Of a stretch of 64,000 bases of DNA, positions 17,084 to 26,563 are shown in pieces. Within the stretch, counting starts at the first letter, position 1, and every line of letters starts with the position of its first letter. The DNA comes from Parvibaculum lavamentivorans DS-1 (GTDB taxonomy: Bacteria > Pseudomonadota > Alphaproteobacteria > Parvibaculales > Parvibaculaceae). The translations under genes were made by a program, and so were the position numbers. The stretch covers positions 3,641,001 through 3,705,000 of the forward strand of contig NC_009719.1 of assembly GCF_000017565.1 (NCBI RefSeq). The letters are read 5' to 3'. Under the pieces are notes generated by a model. That model saw only the letters and a program-made list of their open reading frames with translations, made no database searches and was not told the DNA's origin.

Positions 17084-18482
17084 CGGACTCCTGAAGTGGC
17101 TGATGATCCCAGTGGCCCTCCTGGTGCTGTTCATCGGCGTCCGTCTGTTCTCGGGCGGCGGACCTTCGACACTTTCCCAAGCCGACGCGGGGAGCCAGCT
17201 CACGCCCGAAGAGATGAAGGCGCTGGGCATCGAGGGCGATACCCCGCGCGATACCGTCGCCACGCTGGTCGCGCAGGTCAAGCAACTGCGCACCGAGCTT
17301 CAGACCGCGCTGTCCGACAACAAGTCTCAGCGCGAGGAAAACCAACGCCTGCGCCAGCGCGAGAACTCGATCGATCAGCGCATCAACGCCGCGCTCGAAG
17401 CCGAGCGTTCCAACCTGCGGCGCGACCAGCAGCAAGCCGCGAGCGAGCGCCAGCAAACCGAAGGCTTGCTCGCGGACTTGCAGCGACGCCTGGAGGCGAT
17501 CGGCGGTCGTGGCGGCGGCCATGCCGACCTGCCGGTGGGCCTGGGACTGCGCGACGGCGACGAGGCCGGGATGGAAGGCGGCGTGCGCTGGGTGGAACCG
17601 GACGACGCGAAGAAGGCTGAGGCGCGCGGCTCGTCCAGTGGCGCCATGAGCTTTCCGACGAGCTTTGGACCGGCGCAGCGCACGCTGGAAACCACGGCGG
17701 AAACCGTGGCGAACGCGGGCGCACGCGCCGCCGGCGTCAAGACCGCCAAGGCTGTTTATACGGTTCCGACAAACTCCACCCTCATGGGATCGGTGGCGAT
17801 GACCGCGCTAATCGGCCGTGTGCCGATCGACGGCACCGTGAACGACCCGTACCCCTTCAAAGTCCTGGTGGGCCCCGACAACCTCACGGCCAACGGCATC
17901 GATATTCCCGACGTGGCGGGCGCCGTGTTCAGCGGCACAGCCTCGGGCGACTGGACGCTCTCGTGCGTGCGCGGCCAGGTGCGCAGCATTACGTTCGTCT
18001 TTCATGACGGAACCATCCGCACCATTCCCGAGGACCGCGAGGGCAACCAGCAGAACAACCAGCAACGCGATGGCCTGGGCTGGATCAGCGATCCCTATGG
18101 CATTCCCTGCGTCAGTGGGGAGCGGCGCAGCAACGCCCAGCAGTACCTCGGTTCGCAGGCCCTGATCACCGCGGCCGGTGCCGGCGTGGCCTCGCTCATC
18201 GAAAGCGACAGCGGCCAGATGTCCTACGTCGGCTCGGACGGCTCCATCGGCACTGTGGGCATCAGTGGTCAGGAGGCCGTGGGCCGGATTCTCGCCGGTG
18301 GCGTCCAGGAAATGTCGAACTGGGTCAACAAGCTCTACGGGCAGGCCTTCGCCGCCGTCTATGTGCAGCCCGGCGCGAAAGTCGCTGTCCACCTCGAAAA
18401 ACCCCTTGCCATCGACTTCGACCCCGAGGGTCGCAAGGTCGATCACCGCGCAGGAGAAAGCCATGCTCTCGAACTTGACTGA
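17073..18482 (+). CDS. TraB/VirB10-like ICE protein, PFL_4705 family (TIGR03752)
   Basis: A 469-residue protein with one N-terminal transmembrane segment (about 8-24). A long coiled coil (about 70-145, rich in Glu/Gln/Arg) follows, then a C-terminal beta-barrel domain with the VPTNSTLMGSVAMTALIGRVP segment, shared with TraB/VirB10. It spans the envelope and would bridge inner and outer membrane parts of the channel. The start at 17073 lies within the previous gene. It overlaps the following lipoprotein gene by 20 bases. Confidence 0.85.
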   Translation: MRSNGLLKWLMIPVALLVLFIGVRLFSGGGPSTLSQADAGSQLTPEEMKALGIEGDTPRDTVATLVAQVKQLRTELQTALSDNKSQREENQRLRQRENSIDQRINAALEAERSNLRRDQQQAASERQQTEGLLADLQRRLEAIGGRGGGHADLPVGLGLRDGDEAGMEGGVRWVEPDDAKKAEARGSSSGAMSFPTSFGPAQRTLETTAETVANAGARAAGVKTAKAVYTVPTNSTLMGSVAMTALIGRVPIDGTVNDPYPFKVLVGPDNLTANGIDIPDVAGAVFSGTASGDWTLSCVRGQVRSITFVFHDGTIRTIPEDREGNQQNNQQRDGLGWISDPYGIPCVSGERRSNAQQYLGSQALITAAGAGVASLIESDSGQMSYVGSDGSIGTVGISGQEAVGRILAGGVQEMSNWVNKLYGQAFAAVYVQPGAKVAVHLEKPLAIDFDPEGRKVDHRAGESHALELD

Positions 18483-18912
18483 CTTGACCCGTGGCCTTGC
18501 GCTGGCCGTTGCCGTTGCGGTGCTCGGCGGCTGCGCCACCAGCAAGGAAAAGCTGCTGCCCCACGGTAGCAGCACGATGATGGACATTTGGCAGCAGGAA
18601 GCCGGCGACGGTGGCGGCGGTGCTGGCCAGGTAGCGCGCAGGCAATTGCTCGATGCGCGTCAAAGCCTGCGTCGGCCGCTGACCGAAGCGGACGTGCAGG
18701 CCGCACCTTCTGAGCAGATGCGCTACACGCGCACGGCGCGCAACGAAGTCTATCGCCAATTTCAGCGCCTGCCGAATCCCGACCTTGTGATGTATGTGTT
18801 CCCCCACCTGGCGGGCACCGACCCCATACCTGTGCCGGGCTACACGACCGTTTTCCCCCTGTACCAGCGTACCCAGTACGCCATGCCGGGCGAGCGCGTG
18901 GAGGATTATTGA
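18463..18912 (+). CDS. Conjugative-transfer lipoprotein, TIGR03751 family (TraV/VirB7 position)
   Basis: A 149-residue lipoprotein with lipobox VLGGC near residue 24. The conserved FPHLAGTDPIPVPGYTTVFP segment is near 115. It would anchor the core channel in the outer membrane. The start is the ATG at 18463, preceded by AGGAG; the longer upstream frame lies within the TraB-like gene. The stop overlaps the next start (ATGA). Confidence 0.83.
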   Translation: MLSNLTDLTRGLALAVAVAVLGGCATSKEKLLPHGSSTMMDIWQQEAGDGGGGAGQVARRQLLDARQSLRRPLTEADVQAAPSEQMRYTRTARNEVYRQFQRLPNPDLVMYVFPHLAGTDPIPVPGYTTVFPLYQRTQYAMPGERVEDY

Positions 18913-21782
18913 TGCGCTGGAAACTCTCTTGGCCGAAGCTGGCCGCATCCAGTGCTGGCGATGAAGAGCAACCGGACGGCTGGAAGCGCCATGTTGAGGC
19001 CTTGCGCCAGGCCGGTATTCCCGAACCCGGCTCGGCGGTCCGCGGGCGCAGGTCGGCAACGGTGGCCGACGAGCAGGCGCTGTACGACGTCGCGCCTTCG
19101 TTCGTGGAACTGCTGCCTTGGGTGGAGTTCCTGCCCGAGTCGAAGGCCATGCTGCTGGAGGACGGGCAATCGGTCGCGGCCTTCTACGAGTTGGTGCCGC
19201 TGGGCACCGAGGGCCGGGAACCCGGCTGGCTCGCACATGCCCGGGATGCCCTGGAGAATGCGCTGCAAGACAGCTTCGATGAATTGGACGAGCACCCCTG
19301 GGTACTCCAGCTCTACGCCCAGGACGAGGCCAGCTTCGACCAGTACATGCAGACCCTGCGCGACTACGTGCAGCCGCGCGCACGCGATACAGCTTTCACC
19401 GAGTTCTACCTGCGCTTTTTCGGTCATCACCTGCGCGCGGTGGCCAAGCCGGGTGGCCTGTTCGAGGACACCGTGGTCACGCGCCTGCGCTGGCGCGGCC
19501 AAAGCCGGCGTGTACGGATGGTGGTCTATCGGCGTTCCAGCGGACAGGCGAGCCGCCGTGGCCAGACGCCGGAGCAGATGCTCAATATCGTCTGCGATCG
19601 CCTGTGTGGTGGCTTGGCCAACGCCGGTATTCAGGCCCGGCGTATGGTCGCAACCGACGTTCACGACTGGCTGCTGCGGTGGTTCAACCCCAATCCCGCG
19701 TTGCTCGGGCCTGCGGTCGAGGACCGCGAGCGCTTCTATGCGTTGGCACGCTATCCCGATGAGACCGAAGACGGCGAGATCGAACTGGCGAGCGGACGGG
19801 ATTTCAGCCAACGGTTGTTCTTTGGGCAACCGCGCTCCGACGTAGCGCGCGGTACCTGGACCTTCGACGGCATGCCGCACCGCGTGCTGATCACCGACCG
19901 GCTACGGATGCCACCCGGCGCCGGGCATCTGACCGGAGAGACCCGCAAGGGCGATGCGATCAACACGCTGTTCGACCAGATGCCCGAAGACACCTTGATG
20001 TGCCTGACGATGGTCGCCACACCGCAGGATGTCCTCGAATCGGATTTGAATCACCTGGCGAAGAAGGCCGTGGGCGAAACCCTGGCATCCGAGCAGACGC
20101 TCAAGGATGTGCACGAGGCCCGTTCGCTCATCGGCAGCGCGCACAAGCTCTACCGGGGCACGCTGGCGTTCTACCTGCGCGGGCGTGACGAAGCCGAGCT
20201 GAACCGTCGCGGGCTGGATCTGGCGAACGTGATGCTCAACGCCGGCTTGCAGCCGGTGCGCGAGGACGACGAGGTGGCGCCGCTCAACAGCTACCTGCGC
20301 TGGCTGCCGTGCTGCTACAACCCCAGCCAAGACCGGCGCAAGTGGTACACGCAACTCATGTTCGCCCAGCACGCGGCGAATCTGTCGCCGGTATGGGGCC
20401 GTGCTCAGGGCACCGGGCACCCCGGCATCACGATGTTCAACCGCGGCGGCGGCCCGATCACTTTCGACCCGCTCAACCGCCTGGACCGACAGATGAATGC
20501 CCATCTGTTCCTGTTCGGCCCAACCGGCTCGGGCAAAAGCGCCACGCTCAACAACCTGCTGAACCAGGTCACGGCCATCTACCGGCCGCGGCTCTTCATC
20601 GTGGAGGCTGGCAACAGCTTCGGTTTGTTCAGCGAATTTGCCAGGCGTTTGGGTCTGACGGTCAACCGCGTGAAGCTGGCCCCTGGCTCGGGCGTGACCC
20701 TGGCGCCGTTTGCCGATGCGCGCCGGCTGATCGAGACACCCAGCGACGTGCAAACGCTCGATGCCGATGCGCTGGACGAAGAGCTGCCACCCGATGCCTC
20801 GGCCATGGAGCCGGACGAGCAACGCGACGTACTGGGCGAGTTGGAGATCACCGCGCGGTTGATGATCACAGGTGGGGAAGACAAGGAAGAAGCCCGCATG
20901 ACGCGGGCCGACCGCTCGCTGATCCGCCAGTGCATTCTGGATGCTGCCGAGCGCTGCGTGGCCAAGAGGCGCACGGTGCTCACGCGTGATGTGCGTGATG
21001 CGTTGCGCGCGCGGGGCAACGACAGCACGCTGCCAGAGATGCGGCGCGTGCGGCTGCTGGAGATGGCGGACGCAATGGACATGTTCTGCCAGGGCACGGA
21101 TGGCGAGATGTTCGATCGGGACGGTTCCCCTTGGCCCGAGGCCGACATCACTCTGGTGGATCTCGCGACCTATGCTCGCGAGGGCTACAACGCGCAGCTC
21201 TCCATCGCGTACATCAGCCTGATCAGCACGGTGAACAACATCGCCGAGCGCGACCAGTATCTGGGCCGACCGATCGTCAATGTGACCGACGAAGGCCACA
21301 TCATCACCAAGAACCCGTTGCTCGCGCCCTACGTCGTGAAGATCACGAAGATGTGGCGCAAGTTGGGCGCGTGGTTCTGGCTCGCGACGCAGAACATTGA
21401 CGATCTGCCCCGTGCCGCAGAACCCATGCTCAACATGATCGAGTGGTGGATCTGCCTGTCGATGCCGCCGGACGAGGTGGAGAAGATCGCGCGCTTTCGC
21501 GAACTCTCGCCCGCGCAGAAGGCGTTGATGCTTTCCGCACGCAAGGAAGCAGGGAAATTCACCGAAGGCGTGATCCTGTCGAAGTCGATGGAGGTGCTGT
21601 TTCGGGCCGTACCGCCAAGCCTCTACCTCGCACTCGCGCAGACCGAACCCGAGGAGAAGGCCGAACGCTACCAGCTCATGCAGCAGTACGGCATCACCGA
21701 ACTGGAGGCGGCCTTCAAGGTGGCCGAGAACATCGACCAGGCACGCGGCATCGAGTCGCCGGCCCTGGACCTGCCGCAATAG
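18912..21782 (+). CDS. traC: VirB4/TraC-type conjugative transfer ATPase, PFL_4706 family (TIGR03744)
   Basis: A 956-residue ATPase, normal length for the family. Walker A is GPTGSGKSATLNN near residue 536, Walker B IVNVTDEGH near 790, and a downstream arginine-containing ATQNIDDLP segment lies near 830. The N-terminal half has no known catalytic motif, as in other VirB4 proteins. It powers pilus assembly and substrate export from the inner membrane. ATG at 18912 is preferred over TTG at 18909 because it makes an ATGA overlap with the lipoprotein gene. Confidence 0.92.
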   Translation: MRWKLSWPKLAASSAGDEEQPDGWKRHVEALRQAGIPEPGSAVRGRRSATVADEQALYDVAPSFVELLPWVEFLPESKAMLLEDGQSVAAFYELVPLGTEGREPGWLAHARDALENALQDSFDELDEHPWVLQLYAQDEASFDQYMQTLRDYVQPRARDTAFTEFYLRFFGHHLRAVAKPGGLFEDTVVTRLRWRGQSRRVRMVVYRRSSGQASRRGQTPEQMLNIVCDRLCGGLANAGIQARRMVATDVHDWLLRWFNPNPALLGPAVEDRERFYALARYPDETEDGEIELASGRDFSQRLFFGQPRSDVARGTWTFDGMPHRVLITDRLRMPPGAGHLTGETRKGDAINTLFDQMPEDTLMCLTMVATPQDVLESDLNHLAKKAVGETLASEQTLKDVHEARSLIGSAHKLYRGTLAFYLRGRDEAELNRRGLDLANVMLNAGLQPVREDDEVAPLNSYLRWLPCCYNPSQDRRKWYTQLMFAQHAANLSPVWGRAQGTGHPGITMFNRGGGPITFDPLNRLDRQMNAHLFLFGPTGSGKSATLNNLLNQVTAIYRPRLFIVEAGNSFGLFSEFARRLGLTVNRVKLAPGSGVTLAPFADARRLIETPSDVQTLDADALDEELPPDASAMEPDEQRDVLGELEITARLMITGGEDKEEARMTRADRSLIRQCILDAAERCVAKRRTVLTRDVRDALRARGNDSTLPEMRRVRLLEMADAMDMFCQGTDGEMFDRDGSPWPEADITLVDLATYAREGYNAQLSIAYISLISTVNNIAERDQYLGRPIVNVTDEGHIITKNPLLAPYVVKITKMWRKLGAWFWLATQNIDDLPRAAEPMLNMIEWWICLSMPPDEVEKIARFRELSPAQKALMLSARKEAGKFTEGVILSKSMEVLFRAVPPSLYLALAQTEPEEKAERYQLMQQYGITELEAAFKVAENIDQARGIESPALDLPQ

Positions 21783-21794
21783 CCGGAGAACGCC

Positions 21795-22559
21795 ATGGAG
21801 CCGAAACGTCCCTTCATTCCGATGCAAGTGCAGGCGTTCCGTCGCCATCGCTCGCGGAAGCGCTGGATCTGGGTCTCGGCCGCTACGCTGGTCGCGCTAC
21901 TGCTGATCTGGCTCGTGTTCCAGTCGTCCGGCGAATCCTTAACGCAGTCGTCCGCCCCGCACAGCGCTGCGCAGGCGGCGGGGCCGCCGTGGCAGATGGG
22001 CAACCAGGACGGCCGCTTTACGCTGACGCTCTATGCCGACCTGGAATGCCCGTTCTGCCGGGATTATTTTCCGAGGCTCAAGCAGTGGGTGGGAGCCAAT
22101 ACCGACGTTGCCTTGCAATGGCATCACCAGCCGCTGGCCGCGCATGAGCCGGCCGCGTCCGCCGAAGCACGCCTGGCCGAATGCGCCGCTGAGGTCGGCG
22201 GGCAAGCTGCCTTCTGGCGGGCCATCGAATGGGTCTATGCCCATACACGCAGCGACGGCCAGGGCTTGCCCGACGGCCTGAGCTATCCAGACCTTACGCC
22301 CGCCATCGAGCACTGTCTGGCAAGCAAGCGGCCGGATGCGGTGATCCGCGCCCAGGCCGAGGAAGCCACGAAGGGCGGCGTGACCGCCACGCCATCTATC
22401 CGGCTGCATGATCGCCAGACCGGTCAGGCAATCCTACTGCAAGGGCCGATCGAGGGCGACTCCTTGCTTTCGGCCATGGACATGCTGTCGGCTGACGACT
22501 CGGCCGCCGCACCGACCACCGAAATGCCTGCCGACGTTGTCGGCGACATGCCCAGGTAG
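21795..22559 (+). CDS. DsbA-like thioredoxin-fold protein
   Basis: A 254-residue membrane-anchored protein. One transmembrane segment (about 24-44) is followed by a thioredoxin fold with active site CPFC near residue 88, a DsbA-like helical insertion, and the cis-proline loop TATPS near 197. It likely makes or shuffles disulfides in the cysteine-rich mating proteins (PFL_4710 and 4711 families) encoded just downstream. GGAG lies nine bases upstream of the start. Confidence 0.82.
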   Translation: MEPKRPFIPMQVQAFRRHRSRKRWIWVSAATLVALLLIWLVFQSSGESLTQSSAPHSAAQAAGPPWQMGNQDGRFTLTLYADLECPFCRDYFPRLKQWVGANTDVALQWHHQPLAAHEPAASAEARLAECAAEVGGQAAFWRAIEWVYAHTRSDGQGLPDGLSYPDLTPAIEHCLASKRPDAVIRAQAEEATKGGVTATPSIRLHDRQTGQAILLQGPIEGDSLLSAMDMLSADDSAAAPTTEMPADVVGDMPR

Positions 22560-22683
22560 CCTGCGGTCCTTGAGGCTACGGCGCAGTCCTCTGCGCTGAT
22601 CGCTACCCGTTCGCCTCGCATCCTGGCCGCGAACGATCACCGCACCCGCGGTGGTGGATGCATCATGTTCCGTTGTTCCCATC

Positions 22684-22708
22684 CCCAGGAGGGCTTGCCC
22701 TCCCTGGG
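22684..22708 (+). promoter_or_regulatory. Leader hairpin upstream of radC
   Basis: CCCAGG-AGGG pairs with CCCT-CCCTGG around a short loop (one bulged C), 36 bases upstream of the radC start. No T run follows, so it looks like a leader structure rather than a terminator. The rest of 22560-22743 holds no gene. Confidence 0.35.
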
Positions 22709-22743
22709 CATGCGCCTCCGATCTCATCACCCGGAGGTTCGTC

Positions 22744-23238
22744 ATGTCTTTCGTCGTCAATGACTCCTGCGTGGAGTCGCTTTCCGTCGTCGCAGCCCAG
22801 CACGAAGACTGGATCATCCAGCAAGCCATCGCGCTGCTGGAACAGCGGGTTTTCAAAGCCGGCCCCCGGCTCGACCGGCCAGCAGCCGTGCGGGACTACC
22901 TGCGTCTGAAACTGGTCGCCGAGCCCAACGAAGTATTCGTCGTTGTGTTCATGGACAGCCTGCACCAGGTGCTGGCCTACGAGCCGATGTTCAGAGGCAC
23001 GATCAATTCGGCCACGGTGCACGCGCGTGTCATCGTGCAGCGTGCTTTGGAGCTGAATGCCGCCGCGGTCATTCTTTCGCACCAGCATCCCTCGGGAGCC
23101 ACTGAGCCGTCGAGCGCCGACCGCGCGCTGACCCAGCAACTGCAGGCCGCGCTGGCGCTGATCGATGTTCGGGTACTGGATCACATCATCGTCGGCCAGG
23201 GAATTCCGTACTCCTTCGCGGAGCACGGCCTGCTGTAG
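22744..23238 (+). CDS. radC: RadC/JAB-domain protein of the ICE
   Basis: A 164-residue protein with the JAMM metalloprotease-type motif: EPMFRGTINSA near residue 80, then SHQHPSG near 112 and the later serine and aspartate in SSAD. It covers the RadC catalytic domain only. RadC proteins are very common on mobile elements and their role is unsettled despite the DNA-repair name. The ATG at 22744 is preceded by GGAGG; a longer upstream frame lacks family similarity. A terminator follows. Confidence 0.88.
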   Translation: MSFVVNDSCVESLSVVAAQHEDWIIQQAIALLEQRVFKAGPRLDRPAAVRDYLRLKLVAEPNEVFVVVFMDSLHQVLAYEPMFRGTINSATVHARVIVQRALELNAAAVILSHQHPSGATEPSSADRALTQQLQAALALIDVRVLDHIIVGQGIPYSFAEHGLL

Positions 23239-23258
23239 CACATCGCTTCATTGATCAC

Positions 23259-23288
23259 AGCGGGGGCTTCGGCCTCCGCTTCTTCCTT
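23259..23288 (+). terminator. Intrinsic terminator after radC
   Basis: A 9-bp stem (AGCGGGGGC / GCCTCCGCT, one G-T pair) closes a very stable TTCG tetraloop and is followed by TCTTCCTT. It lies 21 bases after the radC stop. Confidence 0.7.
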
Positions 23289-23397
23289 GCCGAGAAGCAA
23301 GCAGGTATGCGGGGTGTCCGCGATGCGCATTGTTTGTGGGGGCCGGACCGGGTTCGGCGTTTGACTATGGCCCTGATCAACTTCCGGGGCACGCGTC

Positions 23398-23844
23398 ATG
23401 CCAGCATCTTTTCCCAGGTCCGCTCCAAGCTGGCGAGCCCTTGGCCTGGCCGTTGTACTGCCGGTGTCCTTGGGTGTCTTCAGTCCGGCCACATTCGCTG
23501 CCGATGTGCTGGTCATCACCGACAGCCGCCATCCGGTCAAGACCATGGGCGGCGAGCGGCTGATCGAGCTGGACGAAGCGTACCGGATTGAAGCGGAGCT
23601 TTCTGCGGAACTGCCCGCCGAACCCGAACAGGCGACCGCCCTCGTCAAGCGTCGGCTGAACAGCGGCGGCACCGACCTCCAACGCCGCATCGCTTCCGCC
23701 TACCAGGGCGTTGCCGACGCATGGAGCCTGGGCATCACCAGCATCCCGGCCGTCGTGGTGGATCAACGCTACGTCGTCTATGGCGAACCCGATGTGGCCC
23801 GCGCTGTCGCGCGCATCGAGCAGCACCGGAGGGCCCAGCCGTGA
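23398..23844 (+). CDS. ICE protein, PFL_4709 family (TIGR03757)
   Basis: A 148-residue exported protein with a signal peptide (cleavage after TFA, about residue 35). A compact thioredoxin-like domain follows: ADVLVITDSRHPV at the start and the cis-proline-type segment LGITSIPAVVVDQRYVVYG near 110. Position before the PFL_4710 gene matches TrbC/TraW-type factors in F-like systems. The stop overlaps a GTG start (GTGA). Confidence 0.82.
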   Translation: MPASFPRSAPSWRALGLAVVLPVSLGVFSPATFAADVLVITDSRHPVKTMGGERLIELDEAYRIEAELSAELPAEPEQATALVKRRLNSGGTDLQRRIASAYQGVADAWSLGITSIPAVVVDQRYVVYGEPDVARAVARIEQHRRAQP

Positions 23845-24788
23845 CCCGCCCATTCGACCTGATGCGCCGCTTGCGTGCTGGCGTGGCATCCGTGCTGCTG
23901 CTCAGCGCCACGGGCAGCTATGCGCTCAACACCGCAACCATCGTCGGCTCGGTGGCATCGCCAGACTGCCTCGAATACCGCGTCGTCGGGATCTGCTACT
24001 GGCTGTACTGCACCTGGACCGGCTGCACGGTGCGCACGTCGGTCAAAGTGCGCCACTACATCCCGGATGCGGTCGTCTCCAGCTACAGCAATACCGGAGA
24101 AAACCCCTGGGCCGAGGTTCGGGCGATGAGCACGCCCAATCCTTCAGCTCAGGCCGGTGGTGACGGCACCACCAACGAAGACCACGAGAACAACCTCGCC
24201 AAATTCAAGAACGCGGATGTCATCGGGCATCCCGGCGTCGAGGTATTCAACCAGTTCGTCTCCTCATCGGGCTACTTCTGCGAGGGCGCGGGCACGGCGT
24301 TCATGCCGTATCTGCTCAGCACCTTGGACACGCTGGCCTGGCGCTACAACGTGCCCGAGATGGCCTACCCGGAGGCACTGATCCCCGGGACGCGCGAGAT
24401 CGGCGTGCGCTCGACGTTGAACCTCTGGGGCAACGTGTATCCGCGCGGCGGCTTCCTGCATCAGACAGACGACCACAAGGCTGGTGCCGTGGTGGCCCAG
24501 CGTGCGGGCGATGTCGTCACTCGCCGCGGGCAGTTGCACGTGTACCAGCCGCTGCTCGCCAACGCCCGTGATGGCTACTGGCCGGCTGGCGAGCTGGTCG
24601 AAGGCGACGCCTCGACGGGCAAGTGGCAGGAACTCACACCCGTCCTGTCATCGTCATGCTCGGTCTTCCCGCGCAACGGCTCCCTGACACAGGCCCAGCA
24701 AGGCGATTACGCGTGGGCGCTGTGGCGGCCCTATGCGTGCTGTGAACGCCGTGGGCAGGTGTTTCTTGGCAGCGTTGATTTCCTCTGA
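23841..24788 (+). CDS. TraU-like ICE protein, PFL_4710 family (TIGR03756)
   Basis: A 315-residue exported protein with a signal peptide ending near YALNTA and many cysteines, including CYWLYCTWTGC near residue 52 and CCERRG near the end. These are typical of TraU-like proteins that need disulfides. I start at the GTG at 23841, which overlaps the previous stop; the upstream extension is not protein-like. It works in the periplasm in DNA transfer and pilus biogenesis. Confidence 0.83.
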   Translation: MTRPFDLMRRLRAGVASVLLLSATGSYALNTATIVGSVASPDCLEYRVVGICYWLYCTWTGCTVRTSVKVRHYIPDAVVSSYSNTGENPWAEVRAMSTPNPSAQAGGDGTTNEDHENNLAKFKNADVIGHPGVEVFNQFVSSSGYFCEGAGTAFMPYLLSTLDTLAWRYNVPEMAYPEALIPGTREIGVRSTLNLWGNVYPRGGFLHQTDDHKAGAVVAQRAGDVVTRRGQLHVYQPLLANARDGYWPAGELVEGDASTGKWQELTPVLSSSCSVFPRNGSLTQAQQGDYAWALWRPYACCERRGQVFLGSVDFL

Positions 24789-24797
24789 GGTGCCACG

Positions 24798-26192
24798 ATG
24801 AAGCGTCCTGAACCGACGAATCTCTCCACCAGGGCGTACCGCCTGCTGCGTCCGACGGCACTGGCCGGCGCGCTCGCCCTGGGCTGCGGCCTGGCATGGG
24901 CACAGGCCGGATACCAGAACAGCGGCCCCGTCGTCGGCGATGACGTCATGTACTCGATCGGCGGCGGCAGCGCAGTGTCCATGGGCCGCGCCGCCGGCAT
25001 GCGTTCGATCGGGGTCGGCGTGGGGTGGAACAGCAACCTGATCTGCGGTGACATGAGCCTTCAGACCACCCTGCGCAATCAGCTCAATGGCATCACGAAT
25101 GGTTTCCAGCAGATCATGGGTAACGTGATCCAGAGCGCCACGAGTGCCGTGGCATCCCTGCCGGCGCTGATCATCCAACGCGCCGATCCCGGTTTGTACA
25201 ACTTGCTCACGAATGGCGTGCTGCAAGCGCGGCTGGATTTCGACCGTTCCAAGCTGACGTGCCGCGCCATGGCCGAGAAGATGGCCGAGATGGCGGGCGG
25301 CCAGCTTGGCTGGAGCCAGATGGCCGAAGGCATGGCGCTGCGCGATGCGGTGTCGAGCACGGACGCCGTGTCGGCCATCGAGCAGGCCGAGACGCGCCGG
25401 GGCAATGATGGCGTGCCCTGGGTGGGCGGCAGCAATGCCGGTGGCGCAGGCCAGCCGGCTATTCGGGTGGTCGGCGATGTCACTCGCGCGGGCTACAACC
25501 TGGTCAACGGCCGTGGCGTGACCGACACGTCATCCATCGCATCAGCCAGTTGCGTGAGCCTGTCGTGCCAGACCTGGACCTCGCCGCAGCAGGCGATCGA
25601 ATGGGCCACACGGGTCCTCGGGGAGCAGGAGCAGCGCACCTGCGATGCCTGCACCAAGACCGAGACGGTGCCCGGCGTCGGACTGACGCCGCTGATCCAG
25701 GAAGAATACGAGGTGAAGCTGGAAACCTTGCAGGAGCTGATCTCGGGGACGCGCAACACGACCTTCGAGAACCTGCGCGAGGCCGGCAGCACGTCGCTGC
25801 CGATCACGCGCGGCGTGATCGAGGCACTGCGCGACGAGCCGGACCAGGACCTGCTCGCGCGACGCCTAGCGTCCGAGGTCGCGCTCTCGTCGGTGCTGGA
25901 GAAAGCATTGCTGCTCCAGCGGACCCTGCTGACGGGCAAGAAGGAACCCAACGTGGCGGCCAACCAGTTGGCGGTCGAGGCGGTGAACCACGAGAGCGAC
26001 ACGCTCGACCGCGAGATCCGCAACCTCAAGACCGAGCTGGAGCTGCGCCGCGAGCTGGCCAACAACTCGCCGATGGCCATCATCCAGCGCCACGGTACGC
26101 GCGCGGCGGGTTCGCGCGGCGTCTATGAGGGGGACCCGGTGCCCGACCGCCTCGACCAGTTGCAGAAGGGCAACCCGGGAGGCCGGCCATGA
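24798..26192 (+). CDS. ICE protein, PFL_4711 family (TIGR03755; TraH position)
   Basis: A 464-residue exported protein with an N-terminal signal sequence ending at AWAQAG (about residue 37). A cysteine-containing middle section (CVSLSC near 250, CDACTK near 285) is followed by a helical C-terminal region rich in Glu/Arg/Leu (about 340-430). Position after the TraU-like gene and before TraG matches TraH-type factors. Ends in a four-base overlap with the next gene. Confidence 0.82.
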   Translation: MKRPEPTNLSTRAYRLLRPTALAGALALGCGLAWAQAGYQNSGPVVGDDVMYSIGGGSAVSMGRAAGMRSIGVGVGWNSNLICGDMSLQTTLRNQLNGITNGFQQIMGNVIQSATSAVASLPALIIQRADPGLYNLLTNGVLQARLDFDRSKLTCRAMAEKMAEMAGGQLGWSQMAEGMALRDAVSSTDAVSAIEQAETRRGNDGVPWVGGSNAGGAGQPAIRVVGDVTRAGYNLVNGRGVTDTSSIASASCVSLSCQTWTSPQQAIEWATRVLGEQEQRTCDACTKTETVPGVGLTPLIQEEYEVKLETLQELISGTRNTTFENLREAGSTSLPITRGVIEALRDEPDQDLLARRLASEVALSSVLEKALLLQRTLLTGKKEPNVAANQLAVEAVNHESDTLDREIRNLKTELELRRELANNSPMAIIQRHGTRAAGSRGVYEGDPVPDRLDQLQKGNPGGRP

Positions 26193-26548
26193 GTCCGCGC
26201 GCGAACTGGCTGGGCCGGCTGTTCAGCCGGCACGCGGTGAAGGCGCTGCTATGGACGGTGGTGATCATCGCGGCTGCCGTGGGGGCCAACGTCGTCGGCA
26301 TCTACCTGGTCGGCAGCGTTGACGGCTGGGAGCAGTGGCTGGCCGCCACTGCGGGCTACTTCCTGGTGTGGCGGCTGTGCCTGTACGGCGCGACAGCCTA
26401 TGGATGGGTCTGGATGCGCCGCCGGTTGCTGGCGCGCGAGGCCCAGAACGGCGCGGATGGGCAGGCACGGCGCCGCCTGGTGCGCAGCGAGATCGCTGGC
26501 GTCATCGCAATCGTAGCGCTGGAAGCCAGCCTGCTGATGCAGGGCTGA
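26189..26548 (+). CDS. Small ICE membrane protein of unknown function
   Basis: A 119-residue protein with three predicted membrane segments (about 20-42, 48-70, 100-118) and a basic loop (WMRRRLLAREAQ). It starts at an ATGA overlap and lies between PFL_4711 and TraG genes, as small membrane proteins do in related elements. No family recognised. Confidence 0.65.
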   Translation: MSPRANWLGRLFSRHAVKALLWTVVIIAAAVGANVVGIYLVGSVDGWEQWLAATAGYFLVWRLCLYGATAYGWVWMRRRLLAREAQNGADGQARRRLVRSEIAGVIAIVALEASLLMQG

Positions 26549-26563
26549 GGGGAGATTCAGGCA

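Noticed and set aside
19902-21848. 648-codon open frame antisense to the VirB4-type ATPase
   Set aside because: Shadow frame; no domain and no ribosome site.
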